64,000 nt of DNA from Gallionella sp. (GCA_030681375.1 JAUXWM010000062.1:1-64000); one strand, 5' to 3'; shown: positions 52,697-63,601, numbered from the stretch's first letter. Program-made: numbers and translations. Notes: a model not told the origin generated them from the letters alone.

Positions 52697-52858
52697 ATGA
52701 ATCTGCGCGTCACGAAAAGACTTGCGCCCGGTGCGGGACAAACCCCATGGCATCATGAGTATCGCCAAACGGGTCCGCCTATTTGCAATTGCCGGCCAAG
52801 ACCGTCCGCCGAATGCCCACAGATGCGCAGCGAGCTCGGTGTGACAAGCATGAGGTGA
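52697..52858 (+). CDS. short open frame between rpsB and fabG, doubtful
   Basis: 53 codons starting MNLRVTKRLAPGAGQ with a strong GGAGGAG at 52688-52694. The product is low in hydrophobic residues and matches nothing I know. Apart from it, the 376 bp between rpsB and fabG (52531-52906) hold only the rpsB leader and a presumptive promoter; the acpP and fabF genes that usually follow fabG are absent. Confidence 0.25.
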   Translation: MNLRVTKRLAPGAGQTPWHHEYRQTGPPICNCRPRPSAECPQMRSELGVTSMR

Positions 52859-52906
52859 TATACCTTACTTTTCCTAGACAGGAAAATGAGTGTTCTCCAG
52901 CAGCAT

Positions 52907-53650
52907 TTACTCCATGTACATCCCGCCGTTCACATGCAGCGTGACGCCGGTGATGTAAGCCGCAGCAGGACTTGCCAGAAAACCCACGGCATTGGCGATG
53001 TCTGCGGGCGAACCAAGGCGTTTCAGCGGCACATGCGAAACCAGTTTGGCGCGTTGCTCTTCGCCCAGCGCATGCGTCATATCGGTATCGATGAAGCCGG
53101 GCGCGACGCAGTTAACGGTGATGTTGCGACTACCGATCTCCTGCGCCAGTGATTTGGTAAAACCTATCATACCCGCCTTGGACGCCGCGTAATTGGACTG
53201 CCCTGCGTTACCCATGCTGCCGACCACAGAAGAAATGCTGATGATGCGCCCGCCACGCGCCTTCATCATCGCGCGCAACACGGCACGTGAAAGACGAAAC
53301 ACTGACTTCAGATTGGTTGCCAGCACATCATCCCACTCTTCGTCAGTCATGCGCGCCAGCAGATTGTCGCGGGTGATACCGGCGTTGTTCACCAGGATAG
53401 AGATTTCGCCAAACTGCTTGCGCAACTCAGCCAATACTTCTTCGGTCTGCGCAATATCGTTGACGTTCAGCGCATAACCCTGCCCTGCGATGCCTGCCAC
53501 AGCCAGATACTCGCTGATGGCCTGTGCGCCCTTGTCAGACGTGGCCGTACCGATTACGGTTGCGCCCAATCGCCCCAACTCCAGCGCGATAGCCTGTCCG
53601 ATGCCGCGAGATGCGCCCGTCACCAGTGCAATTTGTCCTTGTAGTGTCAT
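52907..53650 (-). CDS. fabG: 3-oxoacyl-[ACP] reductase FabG
   Basis: 247 residues from ATG 53650 behind GGGAG. Rossmann motif TGASRGIGQAIALELGRLGA, catalytic Ser and Tyr-x3-Lys in QSNYAASKAGM, and NVNAP-type substrate loop (NCVAPGFIDTDMT). Reduces 3-oxoacyl-ACP. Third gene of the leftward plsX-fabH-fabD-fabG group. Confidence 0.97.
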   Translation of the reverse strand: MTLQGQIALVTGASRGIGQAIALELGRLGATVIGTATSDKGAQAISEYLAVAGIAGQGYALNVNDIAQTEEVLAELRKQFGEISILVNNAGITRDNLLARMTDEEWDDVLATNLKSVFRLSRAVLRAMMKARGGRIISISSVVGSMGNAGQSNYAASKAGMIGFTKSLAQEIGSRNITVNCVAPGFIDTDMTHALGEEQRAKLVSHVPLKRLGSPADIANAVGFLASPAAAYITGVTLHVNGGMYME

Positions 53651-53709
53651 TACGATCTCCCTCAATCAGTAGTACGACGTCCTCAGATATCCTCAAGACG
53701 AACGAAATA

Positions 53710-54642
53710 TTATGCGAATGCAGCCAAAGCCAGCGTCAGCGCCGCGCCGTCGTTGATCGCGGATGCCTGCTGGTTCACGTCGATGCGTTTGTTCAGTCCT
53801 GCCAGCACCTTGCCCGGCGCGCATTCGACGTTGTGGGTGATGCCCTGTTTGCCGAATTCCAGCACGGTCTCGACCCAGCGCACCGGCGAATAGAGCTGGC
53901 GCACCAGAGCGTCCTTGATCTTGTCGCCATCGCTGTATGCCGCGACATCGGCGTTGTGCAGCACAGGAACGACAGGCGACTGCACGGCAACATCGGCCAG
54001 ATAGTCGCGCAGTTGTCCGGCAGCGCCCGTAAGCAGACTGCAATGGGATGGCACGCTCATCGGCAGCATGATAGCGCGCTTGGCGCCTTTGCCCTTGGCC
54101 AGTTCCATGCCGCGCTCGACAGCCGCGCGATTACCCGCGATCACCACCTGCCCGGGCGAGTTGTAATTCACCGCTTCCAGCACCTCGCCCTGCGCACCTT
54201 CAATGCACACCGCACGAACCGCCTCATCGTCCAAACCCAAAATCGCCGCAATGCCGCCCACGCCCTCAGGCACGGCCTGCTGCATGCACTCGGCACGGTA
54301 GCGTACCAGCGGCAACGCATCGGCGAAGCTCAGCGCGCCCGCCGCGACCAGCGCGGTATATTCGCCCAGACTATGCCCCGCCATTATCGCAGGCATCGCA
54401 CCGTTTTTTGACTGCCAGGCGCGATATACCGCGACACCGACTGTCAGCATGACAGGCTGCGTGTTTACAGTCGCGTTCAGTTCCGCATCGGTACCGTCAA
54501 CAACCAGTTGCCAGAGATCCTGCTTCAGCACATCGGAGGCCTCGACAAACGTGTCGCGCACCACTGCAAAGTCAGCGTAACCGTTCATCATGCCGCGAGA
54601 TTGCGAACCCTGACCGGGAAATACGAAAGCAAATTTAGTCAT
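53710..54642 (-). CDS. fabD: malonyl-CoA:ACP transacylase
   Basis: 310 residues. FVFPGQGSQSRGMM, the active-site Ser in AGHSLGEYTALV and His in SVPSHCSLL are diagnostic. Loads malonate on ACP. 59 bp after it comes fabG. Confidence 0.97.
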   Translation of the reverse strand: MTKFAFVFPGQGSQSRGMMNGYADFAVVRDTFVEASDVLKQDLWQLVVDGTDAELNATVNTQPVMLTVGVAVYRAWQSKNGAMPAIMAGHSLGEYTALVAAGALSFADALPLVRYRAECMQQAVPEGVGGIAAILGLDDEAVRAVCIEGAQGEVLEAVNYNSPGQVVIAGNRAAVERGMELAKGKGAKRAIMLPMSVPSHCSLLTGAAGQLRDYLADVAVQSPVVPVLHNADVAAYSDGDKIKDALVRQLYSPVRWVETVLEFGKQGITHNVECAPGKVLAGLNKRIDVNQQASAINDGAALTLALAAFA

Positions 54643-54757
54643 ATTAAAAACAGTCGTTAGTTATTAGTCGTTAGTCGCTAGTCGATAAAAGCAGTCGTCA
54701 GTAGTCAGTGGAAAAACCGCGTAGCGGGCATCTCCAACTAGCGTCTAGCTACTGCCT
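54643..54757. repeat. short direct repeats between fabH and fabD
   Basis: The gap has repeated AGTCGTTAGT-like decamers (about 54653-54715: 'agtcgttagt', 'agtcgttagt', 'agtcgctagt', 'agtcgtcagt'). They read as an imperfect tandem of roughly 10-14 bp. No gene is present. Function unknown; such strings may be decayed mobile-element ends or a slippage product. Confidence 0.5.
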
Positions 54758-55717
54758 TTACCATTTAAGCAGCACTGCGCCCCAGGTAAACCCGCCGCCG
54801 ATTGCTTCCAGCAACAGGTGCTGCCCGGGTTTGATGCGGCCATCGCGCACGGCGGCGTCCAATGCCAGCGGTATCGACGCAGATGAAGTGTTGCCATGTT
54901 GTGCGACGGTCACCACCACATTATCCATACTCAGGCCGAGTTTTTTGGCCGTGGCTTCAATAATGCGAATATTGGCTTGGTGTGGCACCAGCCAGTCAAT
55001 ATCCGAGCCTTGCAACCCTGTATCAGCCAGCACTTCATCGACCACTTTACTCAGCACGGTGACGGCGAACTTGAATACCGACTGTCCTTCCATCTTGATG
55101 AAGGGATCGCCCTGAACTTCTCCGTTACAGATACTGCCATCCGCTCTGAGCAAGGCATGATGACGTCCGTCTGAATGTAATTTAGCAGCAATGATTCCCG
55201 GATCTTCGCTGGCCCGCAATACCACCGCACCCGCGCCGTCGCCGAACAGCACACAGGTCGTGCGATCAGTCCAGTCCAGGATACGGGACAGCACCTCAGC
55301 ACCGACTACCAATACGGTCTTCGCTTGTCCGCCGCGTATGTATAAATCGGCCGTATTCAACGCATAGACAAATCCGCCGCACACGGCCTGCATATCAAAT
55401 GCCGCACCACCGCTGGTGATGCCCAGCTTGTCCTGCAAAATACAGGCGGTACTGGGAAATGTTTTATCCGGAGTCGTAGTGGCAACGATAATCAAATCAA
55501 TCTCATCAGCACTAATGCCCGCCATCGCTATGGCACGCAGACTCGCCTGTAACGCCAGATCGCTGGTGACTTCGTCGTCTGCCGCGATATGCCGCTCATG
55601 AATGCCGCTGCGCGACACGATCCATTCGTCGGTGGTGTCAACGATCTTTTCCAGATCGAAATTGTTCAACACTTTAGCTGGCAAATAGCTGCCCGTGCCG
55701 ATTATCTTTGAATACAT
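54758..55717 (-). CDS. fabH: 3-oxoacyl-[ACP] synthase III
   Basis: 319 residues from ATG 55717. Catalytic Cys in [13 protein letters not shown], His in [11 protein letters not shown] and Asn in [14 protein letters not shown]. Starts fatty-acid synthesis from acetyl-CoA. Its ATG overlaps the plsX stop by four bases; a 14-codon upstream extension lies inside plsX. Confidence 0.97.
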   Translation of the reverse strand: MYSKIIGTGSYLPAKVLNNFDLEKIVDTTDEWIVSRSGIHERHIAADDEVTSDLALQASLRAIAMAGISADEIDLIIVATTTPDKTFPSTACILQDKLGITSGGAAFDMQAVCGGFVYALNTADLYIRGGQAKTVLVVGAEVLSRILDWTDRTTCVLFGDGAGAVVLRASEDPGIIAAKLHSDGRHHALLRADGSICNGEVQGDPFIKMEGQSVFKFAVTVLSKVVDEVLADTGLQGSDIDWLVPHQANIRIIEATAKKLGLSMDNVVVTVAQHGNTSSASIPLALDAAVRDGRIKPGQHLLLEAIGGGFTWGAVLLKW

Positions 55718-56763
55718 CAGGCGACCCCCTGCTCTATGTTTTGCCGTTCGGTATGCCACTTCTCAATATGCGCACTGATGTGCTGCCACATATTCTCACG
55801 CGCTTCTTCAGCCGCCCTGTCTATGGCACAACGGAAAGCCAGCACATCTGCCGAACCATGACTTTTTACGACAATACCGCGCAAGCCAAGAAAACTCGCA
55901 CCATTGTAACGCCGGTGATCTACGCGACGTTTAAAGGCTTTAAGCACGGGCATCGCCACCAAACCGGCAAATCGGGTAAATACATTTCTGGAAAATTCTT
56001 CACGCAAGAAACCGCCCAACATTTGAGCCAGCCCTTCGGTCGTTTTCAGTGCAACGTTGCCTACGAATCCATCGCAGACCACCACATCGGTCGTGCCCTT
56101 GAAGATATCGTTACCCTCGACGTTCCCGTAAAAATTCAAATCACTGGCACGCAGCAAAGCCGCAGCTTGCTTGACCACCTCGTTACCCTTGATATCTTCA
56201 CTGCCGATATTCAGCAAACCGACCGTAGGATGAGGTTTGTGTTCCAGCGCTGTGACCAGCGTGGAACCCATCATCGCAAACTGCAACAGATGCTCAGCAG
56301 TACAATCGGTATTGGCGCCCAGATCGAGCATGCATACCTGACCATTTCTGGTCGGCATATAAGATGCGATGGCGGGCCGATCTATGCCCGGAATCGTTTT
56401 CAGCACATAACGCGCCGTCGCCATCAGCGCGCCGGTATTGCCCGCGCTGACGCAGGCTGACGCATCACCGTTCTTGACCAGATTAATGGCCACGCGCATC
56501 GAAGAATCCTTTTTTCCGCGCAAGGCAGACTGCGGCTGCTCATCCATGCCGACCACTTCAGAGGCCGCATGCACGCGCAGACGCGCGCCGAACTGCCCAG
56601 CATCGATGTGCAGCGTGCGCAATTCGGCTTCAATAACGTCAGTTTGCCCCACCAGAATGATGGAATCGCAGGGGAATTGCTTCAGATACTCAACTGCGGC
56701 CGGAATGGTGACCGAGGTACCGTGGTCGCCTCCCATCGCATCTATAGCTAATGTGACATCCAC
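55717..56763 (-). CDS. plsX: phosphate acyltransferase PlsX
   Basis: 348 residues. [19 protein letters not shown] at the N-terminus and [18 protein letters not shown] are family signatures. Makes acyl-phosphate from acyl-ACP for phospholipid synthesis. Leads the fab group; rpmF and yceD lie 186 bp upstream, with nothing recognisable in the gap. Confidence 0.96.
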   Translation of the reverse strand: MDVTLAIDAMGGDHGTSVTIPAAVEYLKQFPCDSIILVGQTDVIEAELRTLHIDAGQFGARLRVHAASEVVGMDEQPQSALRGKKDSSMRVAINLVKNGDASACVSAGNTGALMATARYVLKTIPGIDRPAIASYMPTRNGQVCMLDLGANTDCTAEHLLQFAMMGSTLVTALEHKPHPTVGLLNIGSEDIKGNEVVKQAAALLRASDLNFYGNVEGNDIFKGTTDVVVCDGFVGNVALKTTEGLAQMLGGFLREEFSRNVFTRFAGLVAMPVLKAFKRRVDHRRYNGASFLGLRGIVVKSHGSADVLAFRCAIDRAAEEARENMWQHISAHIEKWHTERQNIEQGVA

Positions 56764-56949
56764 TCAAGTAATCCTTGGCAAGGAAAAGCTCCGAATACAG
56801 ACGTGATTGAATAACAGCAGAAACCCGCACATCCCGAGGATAGCGTCGCTGCATTTCGAACCACCTGCACTCATTTTAATGATTTCGGAGAAATTCAGGT
56901 CTGACAGAAACGCAGCCGACCATGATGATCCGCTGCGCTGAACAATGAC

Positions 56950-57129
56950 TTATTCGCCTTTGGTTTTTACTACTTTTTTGCCACGATAGTAACCGCTCGG
57001 GCTGATGTGATGACGCAGATGATTCTCACCGGTTGTCGGCTCGATTGCGGTAGCCGGTGCGGTCAAAAAATCATGAGCACGATGCATACCACGTTTGGAT
57101 GGGGACTTCTTATTCTGCTGAACTGCCAT
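56950..57129 (-). CDS. rpmF: 50S ribosomal protein L32
   Basis: 59 residues: [20 protein letters not shown], then [20 protein letters not shown]. The usual L32 N-terminus and C-terminal GYYRGKKV are present; zinc-ribbon cysteines are absent (a zinc-free form). GGAG precedes the start. Located between yceD and plsX, the classic order yceD-rpmF-plsX-fabHDG. Confidence 0.97.
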   Translation of the reverse strand: MAVQQNKKSPSKRGMHRAHDFLTAPATAIEPTTGENHLRHHISPSGYYRGKKVVKTKGE

Positions 57130-57154
57130 GCTATTACTCCTTGGATAAATCTAA

Positions 57155-57649
57155 TTAATTACGTTTCAATTTCTCTAAAACTGCAAAAGGATGCTTACTC
57201 TCCTTCTGCCTGTCTCCGTCCTCTGTCAACTGACAAGCCCCTGACTCGTGCTTGGGGGCGATTGGCAGACTTAACAAAATTTCTTCTTCCAGCAGCTCCA
57301 GCACATCCAGATTTGCATCTGCCAGAATATGATCAAGCTCTTCATCCTCATCGTCCTGCGCATCCAGAACCGCCTGATCGCACAACTTCAGGCGCGCATC
57401 GTGCTGTATCGCATAACCCATGCCCTGCAGGCAACGCTGACACCGCAACTGACACTCCCCGGACAGGCTGATTTTCAACATGGGACTACCCTGAGCATCC
57501 ATACTGCCTTGCACCGTATAACGCAGGATTCCCTGCGAATTATCCAGTACATCCAGCAAACGTGGCAGCTCTGCAAACGACACTTCCGCGTCTATTTGCT
57601 TGCCGCTGCGGGCAAAATCCAGGCTATCGATGAAAGGTCGTGCGTACAT
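57155..57649 (-). CDS. yceD: YceD family protein
   Basis: 164 residues, DUF177. Four cysteines in two pairs are reduced to CQLRCQRCLQ; acidic C-terminal half (DAQDDEDEELDHIL) and LLEEEILLSLPIAP are typical. Linked to 23S rRNA accumulation in other bacteria and plants (known). First gene of the leftward rpmF/fab group, divergent from maf. Confidence 0.93.
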   Translation of the reverse strand: MYARPFIDSLDFARSGKQIDAEVSFAELPRLLDVLDNSQGILRYTVQGSMDAQGSPMLKISLSGECQLRCQRCLQGMGYAIQHDARLKLCDQAVLDAQDDEDEELDHILADANLDVLELLEEEILLSLPIAPKHESGACQLTEDGDRQKESKHPFAVLEKLKRN

Positions 57650-57705
57650 GAGCCGCGCATGATATATTTTTCAACGCATTCTGTCAAAAAACGTAAGGAA
57701 TATCG

Positions 57706-58290
57706 TTGAATTCACCATTGCTTGTATTAGCCTCCACCTCCCCATACCGCTGCGAATTGCTAAAACGGTTACAACTACCCTTTACCACGGCTGCTCCCGA
57801 TGTGGACGAAACGCCGCTGCCCGATGAAGCGGCGCGCGACACTTCGCTGCGACTATCTCGGGAAAAAGCGCGTGCCGTGGCGGCCGATTATCCTGACGCG
57901 CTGATTATCGGCTCCGATCAGGTCGCCCTGCTGGAAGGCCGGCAACTCGGCAAGCCGCTCACTCACGACAATGCTGTCGCGCAACTGCGCGCGATGCGCG
58001 GCAAGACCACCTGCTTTTACACCGCGCTGACCCTACTGAACAGCAAGATGGGGCGCATGCAAACCGAAGTAGCGGAAAATTTTGTCACCTTGCGCGAACT
58101 GAGCGATGCCGAAATTGAAGCCTATTTGCTCAAGGAGCAACCTTACCAGTGCGCCGGCAGCGCAAAATCGGAAGGGCTGGGCATCGCACTGATGAGCAGC
58201 ATGAGCGGTGACGACCCGAATGCGCTGATCGGCCTGCCGTTAATACTGCTGGCCGAAATGCTGCGCCGCGAAAATGTACGGATATTCTGA
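57706..58290 (+). CDS. maf: Maf-type nucleotide pyrophosphatase, YceF-like
   Basis: 194 residues. [32 protein letters not shown] and [20 protein letters not shown] are Maf signatures. The divergent position beside yceD-rpmF is that of E. coli yceF, so 7-methyl-GTP is the likely substrate. The usual SPRR is SPYR here. Three bases separate it from the next gene. Confidence 0.93.
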   Translation: MNSPLLVLASTSPYRCELLKRLQLPFTTAAPDVDETPLPDEAARDTSLRLSREKARAVAADYPDALIIGSDQVALLEGRQLGKPLTHDNAVAQLRAMRGKTTCFYTALTLLNSKMGRMQTEVAENFVTLRELSDAEIEAYLLKEQPYQCAGSAKSEGLGIALMSSMSGDDPNALIGLPLILLAEMLRRENVRIF

Positions 58291-58292
58291 TC

Positions 58293-59009
58293 ATGACTAA
58301 CGGCACACTGTATCTCATTCCCTGCACGCTGGGCGACACGCACGCCGAACAGGTCCTGCCACAACACGTCATCAATATTGCGCGTCATCTGCAACATTAC
58401 GTGGTAGAACAAGCCAAGACATCGCGCCAGTTCCTCTCCGCGCTCAAACACGAACAGCCAATACAATCGCTGCACTTTGCGTTGCTCAACGAGCACACCG
58501 AAGCGCGCGAACTGCCTGCGCTGCTGGCTCCACTGCTGGAGGGCCACGATGTCGGCATCATCTCGGAAGCGGGCTGCCCCGGCATCGCCGATCCGGGCGC
58601 CGAGCTGGTTAATCTGGCGCATCGCAAGGGCATACGCGTCGTGCCGCTGGTCGGCCCCTCCTCCATCCTCATGGCATTGATGGCATCGGGCATGAACGGA
58701 CAGTGCTTTGCCTTTCACGGCTACCTACCCAAAGAAGAACCGGAACGCAACAAGACAATCACCCGTCTTGAGACAGAATCCGCTCAGCGCAATCAAACCC
58801 AGCTCTTCATAGAAACGCCCTATCGTAATGAAAAGCTGTACGCCGCCTTGTTGACACAATGCCGCCCGCAAACGCTGTTGTGCGTCGCCACCGACATCAG
58901 CCTGCCCGACGAACAGATACAGACGCGTACTATCTCACAATGGAAAGCGCAAACCGCCCCACAGCTGAATAAACGCCCCAGCCTGTTTTTGCTGCTGGCC
59001 GGCCGATAA
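58293..59009 (+). CDS. tetrapyrrole-methylase-fold SAM-dependent methyltransferase
   Basis: 238 residues. The fold of RsmI (16S rRNA 2'-O-methyltransferase): DVGIISEAGCPGIADPGAEL, VPLVGPSSILMALMASGMNG, FHGYLPKE. The N-terminus (GTLYLIPCTLGDTHAEQVLP) departs from RsmI, whose motif is normally ATPIGNLGD, and the protein is shorter. It belongs to the second, RsmI-like group often next to maf; substrate unproven, so no symbol is given. Confidence 0.8.
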   Translation: MTNGTLYLIPCTLGDTHAEQVLPQHVINIARHLQHYVVEQAKTSRQFLSALKHEQPIQSLHFALLNEHTEARELPALLAPLLEGHDVGIISEAGCPGIADPGAELVNLAHRKGIRVVPLVGPSSILMALMASGMNGQCFAFHGYLPKEEPERNKTITRLETESAQRNQTQLFIETPYRNEKLYAALLTQCRPQTLLCVATDISLPDEQIQTRTISQWKAQTAPQLNKRPSLFLLLAGR

Positions 59010-59095
59010 TATGGCTTTTTCACCTTATTTAGTTGCCAACAAATCCACTATCTGGTATTAAAGCGGACTTAATTTTTTCACGTTGGAGAAGTGCA

Positions 59096-59518
59096 ATGTC
59101 GGTATTATCAAACAAACCCATCGCGCCCTATCAAGCAAAGGATGGCGAGGAGTACATGAACCCGCAGCAACGCGACCATTTTCGCCGCATCCTGAACGAT
59201 ATCAAATCAGGCTTGGGCGAAGACATCGATCGCACAGTACACACCATGCAGGAAGAAGCCACGGTATTTGCCGACCCGAACGACAGAGCGACACAGGAAT
59301 CCGACATCAGCCTGGAACTGCGCAACCGCGACCGCGAACGCAAGCTGATCAAGAAAATTGACGAGATGATAACCAGAATTAACGCTGACGATTATGGCTA
59401 CTGCGACAATTGCGGCATTGAAATCGGCCTGGGTCGCCTTGAAGCACGTCCCACCGCTACGAAATGCATAGATTGCAAATCACTGGATGAAATCCGTGAA
59501 AAGCAAATGGCAAAATGA
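59096..59518 (+). CDS. dksA: RNA polymerase-binding transcription factor DksA
   Basis: 140 residues from ATG 59096 behind GGAG. Coiled-coil tip with DPNDRAT (Asp60, Asp63) that enters the polymerase channel, and a four-cysteine zinc finger (Cys103, Cys106, Cys124, Cys127). Works with ppGpp in the stringent response. The last codons (EKQMAK) begin a tandem repeat that continues downstream. Confidence 0.97.
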   Translation: MSVLSNKPIAPYQAKDGEEYMNPQQRDHFRRILNDIKSGLGEDIDRTVHTMQEEATVFADPNDRATQESDISLELRNRDRERKLIKKIDEMITRINADDYGYCDNCGIEIGLGRLEARPTATKCIDCKSLDEIREKQMAK

Positions 59519-59640
59519 TTTTTTGCCATTTCTTTCGACGCAGTCAAAAGCAGATGGCTAAGTGATTAGCCATCTCTTTCTGCGAAGCTAAAAGCAGATG
59601 GCTAAGTGACATTTTTTCTGTGCCAGCTAAAAGCAGAGGG
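59499..59640 (+). repeat. degenerate tandem repeat starting in the dksA 3' end
   Basis: Four units begin with AAAAGC at 59499, 59546, 59590 and 59629 (spacings 47, 44, 39). Units 1 and 2 hold perfect hairpins: AAATGGCAAAA (59505-59515) with TTTTGCCATTT (59521-59531), and AGATGGCTAA (59552-59561) with TTAGCCATCT (59566-59575). Unit 1 spans the stop codon. The dksA end and its terminator seem to have been copied in tandem; compensating changes keep the unit 2 hairpin while its sequence differs from unit 1. Confidence 0.75.
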
Positions 59641-59717
59641 TCAAATAAGCAACCTTTCGTTTCAACCTGGCAACAAACATATTGCAGGATTTAATCACAC
59701 ACTTCCCAAGTGATGAG

Positions 59718-59753
59718 CCAACAAAAAACCCGCCGAAGCGGGTTTTTTGTTGG
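59718..59753. terminator. bidirectional terminator between dksA and pnp
   Basis: Perfect 16-base inverted repeat CCAACAAAAAACCCGC (59718-59733), loop CGAA, GCGGGTTTTTTGTTGG (59738-59753). A T run lies in the 3' arm on both strands, so it can end both the rightward dksA and leftward pnp transcripts. Confidence 0.93.
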
Positions 59754-59766
59754 GATCAAATATCGC

Positions 59767-61872
59767 TTACTCGGCGATAGAAGCGCCAGTCGATTCAGGC
59801 GTAGCCAGCAAAGCCTTCATCGAGAGCTTCATGCGGCCTCTGTCGTCCATTTCCAGCAGTTTGACACGCACTACCTGGCCTTCTTTCAGGTAATCACCCA
59901 CGCTGTTTACGCGCTCGTGTGCGATCTGGGAAATATGCAACAAACCGTCCTTGCCAGGCAGGATGTTGATTAACGCGCCGAAGTCGAGCAACTTGACTAC
60001 CGGACCTTCGTAGATTTTGCCCACTTCTACGTCCATCGCGATATCTTCGATGCGTTTCTTGGCCAACTCACCCGCTTCGCCGTTCACGCTGGAGATAGTG
60101 ATATTACCTGCGTCATCGATATCGATGGTTGTGCCGGTTTCTTCAGTCAGTGCGCGGATAACAGCGCCGCCCTTGCCGATCACGTCACGGATTTTCTCAG
60201 GATTGATCTTCATCTTGATCATGCGCGGTGCGAATTCGGACAGTTCGCTACGAGCGCCTGCCAGTGATTCAGTCATCAGACCGAGGATGTGCAAACGACC
60301 TTCGCGCGCTTGGCTCAATGCAGCCTGCATGATGTCGCGTGTGATGCCGTTGATCTTGATATCCATCTGCAAGGCGGTAATTCCTGTTTCGGAACCGGCC
60401 ACCTTGAAGTCCATATCGCCCAGATGATCTTCATCACCCAGAATATCGGTCAGCACGGCGAAACGATTACCTTCCTTGATCAGACCCATCGCAATACCCG
60501 CAACATGCGCCTTGAGCGGCACACCGGCATCCAGCATGGACAGGCAACCGCCACACACGGAAGCCATCGAACTGGAACCATTCGACTCAGTAATTTCAGA
60601 AACGATACGAATCGCGTAACCAAAGTCCTCTTCATCCGGCAGTACGGCAACCAGTGCACGCTTGGCCAGACGGCCATGACCGATTTCACGACGCTTGGGC
60701 GTACCTACGCGGCCTGTTTCACCGGTAGCATACGGAGGGAAGTTGTAATGCAGCATGAAGCGGTCAGAAAAATCGCCTTGCAGCGCATCGACCTTCTGCG
60801 CATCGCGCATGCTGCCCAGTGTCGCCACAACGACAGCCTGAGTCTCGCCACGCGTAAACAGGGCGGAACCGTGCGTGCGGGGCAATACGCTGTTGCGTAT
60901 GGTAATTTGACGAACGGTGCGTGTATCGCGACCATCGATACGCGGCTCACCACTAAGAATCTGACCACGTACAATTTTAGCTTCCAGCGCGCCAAACAAC
61001 TCATTGACGTGATTTTTTTCAATATCAGCGGATACCGCAGCCATGACTTTGTCATGAATAGCAGAAAGTGCTTCCGTGCGTTCCTGCTTGGAGCGAATCG
61101 CATATGCCTGTTGCAAATCAGCTTCAGCGAGTTCTGCGATCTGAGCGATCAACGCTTCGTCTTTTGCCGGAGCAACCCAATCCCAAGCCGGCGCGCCTAC
61201 TGCTTCAACCATTTCGTTGATAGCCTGAATCACTACCTGGAATTGCTCGTGACCGAACATTACCGCGCCCAGCATCACTTCTTCGGACAATTGCTGCGCT
61301 TCTGACTCAACCATCAGCACCGCACGATCCGTACCGGCAACGACCAGATCCATTTGCGATGTTTTCAGCTCAGTCGCTGTCGGGTTAAGCAAGTATTGGC
61401 CGTCAACATAACCTACGCGAGCCGCACCAATGGGGCCATCAAAAGGAATACCGGACAGTGCCAGTGCAGCGGATGCACCGATCAATGCAGGGATATCAGC
61501 GTCAATTTCGCTGTCCGAGGACATAACCGTCGCAACGATTTGCACCTCATTGTAAAAACTCTCTGGAAACAGCGGACGAAGAGGACGATCGATCAGACGC
61601 GATGTCAGCACTTCCTTTTCACTAGGACGACCTTCGCGCTTGAAGAAGCTACCCGGGATCTTGCCGGCAGCATAGGTCTTTTCCATATAATCAACGGTAA
61701 GCGGGAAGAAATCCTGCTCAGGCTTGGCGTTTTTACGACCCACCACAGTGACCAGCACCACGGTATCATCCAAACTAACCAGAACCGCACCGCTCGCCTG
61801 ACGCGCGATCTCGCCCGTTTCAAGCGTAAGCTGATGCTTACCAAATGCTAATGTCTTTTTTAAGTAACTCAC
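59767..61872 (-). CDS. pnp: polyribonucleotide nucleotidyltransferase
   Basis: 701 residues. Two RNase PH domains (about 1-225 and 310-540), KH domain ([17 protein letters not shown], about 560-580) and S1 domain (about 620-690). Phosphorolytic 3'-5' RNA decay, part of the degradosome. Follows rpsO in the conserved leftward infB-rbfA-truB-rpsO-pnp order. Confidence 0.98.
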   Translation of the reverse strand: MSYLKKTLAFGKHQLTLETGEIARQASGAVLVSLDDTVVLVTVVGRKNAKPEQDFFPLTVDYMEKTYAAGKIPGSFFKREGRPSEKEVLTSRLIDRPLRPLFPESFYNEVQIVATVMSSDSEIDADIPALIGASAALALSGIPFDGPIGAARVGYVDGQYLLNPTATELKTSQMDLVVAGTDRAVLMVESEAQQLSEEVMLGAVMFGHEQFQVVIQAINEMVEAVGAPAWDWVAPAKDEALIAQIAELAEADLQQAYAIRSKQERTEALSAIHDKVMAAVSADIEKNHVNELFGALEAKIVRGQILSGEPRIDGRDTRTVRQITIRNSVLPRTHGSALFTRGETQAVVVATLGSMRDAQKVDALQGDFSDRFMLHYNFPPYATGETGRVGTPKRREIGHGRLAKRALVAVLPDEEDFGYAIRIVSEITESNGSSSMASVCGGCLSMLDAGVPLKAHVAGIAMGLIKEGNRFAVLTDILGDEDHLGDMDFKVAGSETGITALQMDIKINGITRDIMQAALSQAREGRLHILGLMTESLAGARSELSEFAPRMIKMKINPEKIRDVIGKGGAVIRALTEETGTTIDIDDAGNITISSVNGEAGELAKKRIEDIAMDVEVGKIYEGPVVKLLDFGALINILPGKDGLLHISQIAHERVNSVGDYLKEGQVVRVKLLEMDDRGRMKLSMKALLATPESTGASIAE

Positions 61873-61971
61873 GATAGACCTCTTTCAGGCTTGCATGACA
61901 CGCAATCGCATCACACGAAATAGATAGGACAAAATGACACGGGCCGCAATCGCGACCCGCTTGATATATGA

Positions 61972-62241
61972 CTACTTACGAATTGCCAGACGCTTAATCA
62001 GAATTTGGTAACCGGCTTCGTTCTTGCTCCTGAGGTAATCGAGCAGCTTGCGACGACGACTAACCAGACGCAACAGACCGCGACGAGAATGGTGATCTTT
62101 AGCGTGATCTTTAAAATGATCTGTCAGATAAGTAATCCGTGCGGTAATCAAAGCCACTTGCACTTCGGGGGAACCCGTGTCTGCTGCGGCACGTTGATAG
62201 TCTGTAACGATTTGCGCTTTTTGCGCGGCGGTAATTGCCAT
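61972..62241 (-). CDS. rpsO: 30S ribosomal protein S15
   Basis: 89 residues, standard length. [40 protein letters not shown] are diagnostic. Binds 16S rRNA. The gap to pnp (99 bp) is short; a GGGTCGCG-type hairpin at about 61940 may shape the rpsO-pnp message. Confidence 0.98.
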   Translation of the reverse strand: MAITAAQKAQIVTDYQRAAADTGSPEVQVALITARITYLTDHFKDHAKDHHSRRGLLRLVSRRRKLLDYLRSKNEAGYQILIKRLAIRK

Positions 62242-62289
62242 TGGTTTTGCTCTCCTAAAAAAAGTTTCGTATTGTAACCTTGAATACCA

Positions 62290-63252
62290 CTACTGCTCAA
62301 CTACATAATTATCTGTCGAATTTACTTTTGCGGCCTGCTGTGCCACGCTGGAAATCAGCCTGACAGGCGCAACACGACGACCTTGTTGCAATCCCACACC
62401 CACAAACCCATCCGGCCCATACAAACCAAGCTTGCCATCCGGTAATCCGGTATCCAATCCCAGGCGCTGGCCTTGCGCCAGGCGTTTGATTTGCACAGCA
62501 TCCAGCTGTAGCTTCGGCGTGTCCGGCATCAGACTCGCCAGCGGCAAAACACACGCATCGCGCGCCGCATCACCCATCTCATTCAATTGCTCAAAATTAT
62601 AACCATCGGCCAGTTTAAAATGAGCAATTGCCGTACGGCGCAAGCCTATGAGGTGCGCGCCACATCCCAGCACCGCACCGATGTCTTCCGCCAACGTGCG
62701 TACATACGTACCCTTGCTGCAGCGCACGGAAATCTCCATCTCGTTGCCCGCAAAACGATTCAACACCAGCTCATGTATCAGTACCGTGCGCAACGGCCGC
62801 TCGATGGTAATACCCTTGCGAATATATTCGTAAAGCGGCTTGCCCTGGTGTTTAAGCGCGCTATGCATGGGCGGCATCTGTTCAATTTCACCAAGAAACC
62901 GCGTTAAAGCAACCTCAACATCCGACAAGGTACTTTCAACTGGATGCTCAGCAATGATTTCGCCTTCTGCATCGCCGGTCGTCGTGGTTTGCCCCAGGCG
63001 CAACAATGCAGTATAGGATTTATCCGCATCCAGCAAGGCATTGGAAAATTTGGTCGCCTCGCCGAAGCAGACCGGCAGCAGGCCGGTCGCCAAAGGGTCG
63101 AGCGTGCCGGTATGCCCCGCTTTTTCAGCCTGAAACAGACGGCGAATTTTTTGCAGCGCATCGTTGGAGCTCAATTCCAGCGGCTTATCGAACAACAATA
63201 CGCCATCGATGGAGCGCCATTTACTCCGGTATTGCGGTTTATTTTTCGTCAA
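62290..63252 (-). CDS. truB: tRNA pseudouridine-55 synthase
   Basis: 320 residues. Catalytic Asp in [33 protein letters not shown] at the N-terminus; C-terminal PUA-like domain. Modifies U55 of tRNA. The start is TTG at 63252, inside the end of rbfA (14-bp overlap); no ATG fits, so translation is probably coupled. Confidence 0.95.
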   Translation of the reverse strand: MTKNKPQYRSKWRSIDGVLLFDKPLELSSNDALQKIRRLFQAEKAGHTGTLDPLATGLLPVCFGEATKFSNALLDADKSYTALLRLGQTTTTGDAEGEIIAEHPVESTLSDVEVALTRFLGEIEQMPPMHSALKHQGKPLYEYIRKGITIERPLRTVLIHELVLNRFAGNEMEISVRCSKGTYVRTLAEDIGAVLGCGAHLIGLRRTAIAHFKLADGYNFEQLNEMGDAARDACVLPLASLMPDTPKLQLDAVQIKRLAQGQRLGLDTGLPDGKLGLYGPDGFVGVGLQQGRRVAPVRLISSVAQQAAKVNSTDNYVVEQ

Positions 63253-63601
63253 GATGAAAATCGCTGGCTACCGCCTGCTCAATCAATTGCGACAACTGAC
63301 TGCCACGCTCGACTGAGGAATCGAAGACAAAATGCAATTGCGGCATGATGCGCAGCTTGATGCTGCGCGCCAATTTGCTGCGCAGAAAACCCGCAGCACG
63401 ATCCAGACCTTCTTGCGCCTCGGCGTGCTTGCCATCCAGACGCGTGAAGAAAATCTTCGCATGAGAGTAATCACCTGCCACCTCAACACCGGTAATGGTT
63501 ACCAGCTTCACGCGCGGGTCATTGATTTCGAGACGCACCAGCTGTGCGATTTCACGCTGCATCTGCTGCGCGACACGATCTGTTCTCGCAAAATTCGCCA
63601 T
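63239..63601 (-). CDS. rbfA: ribosome-binding factor A
   Basis: 120 residues, KH-type fold: [51 protein letters not shown] end ([18 protein letters not shown]). Matures the 30S subunit. Overlaps infB by one base at 63601 and truB by 14 bp. Confidence 0.97.
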   Translation of the reverse strand: MANFARTDRVAQQMQREIAQLVRLEINDPRVKLVTITGVEVAGDYSHAKIFFTRLDGKHAEAQEGLDRAAGFLRSKLARSIKLRIMPQLHFVFDSSVERGSQLSQLIEQAVASDFHLDEK

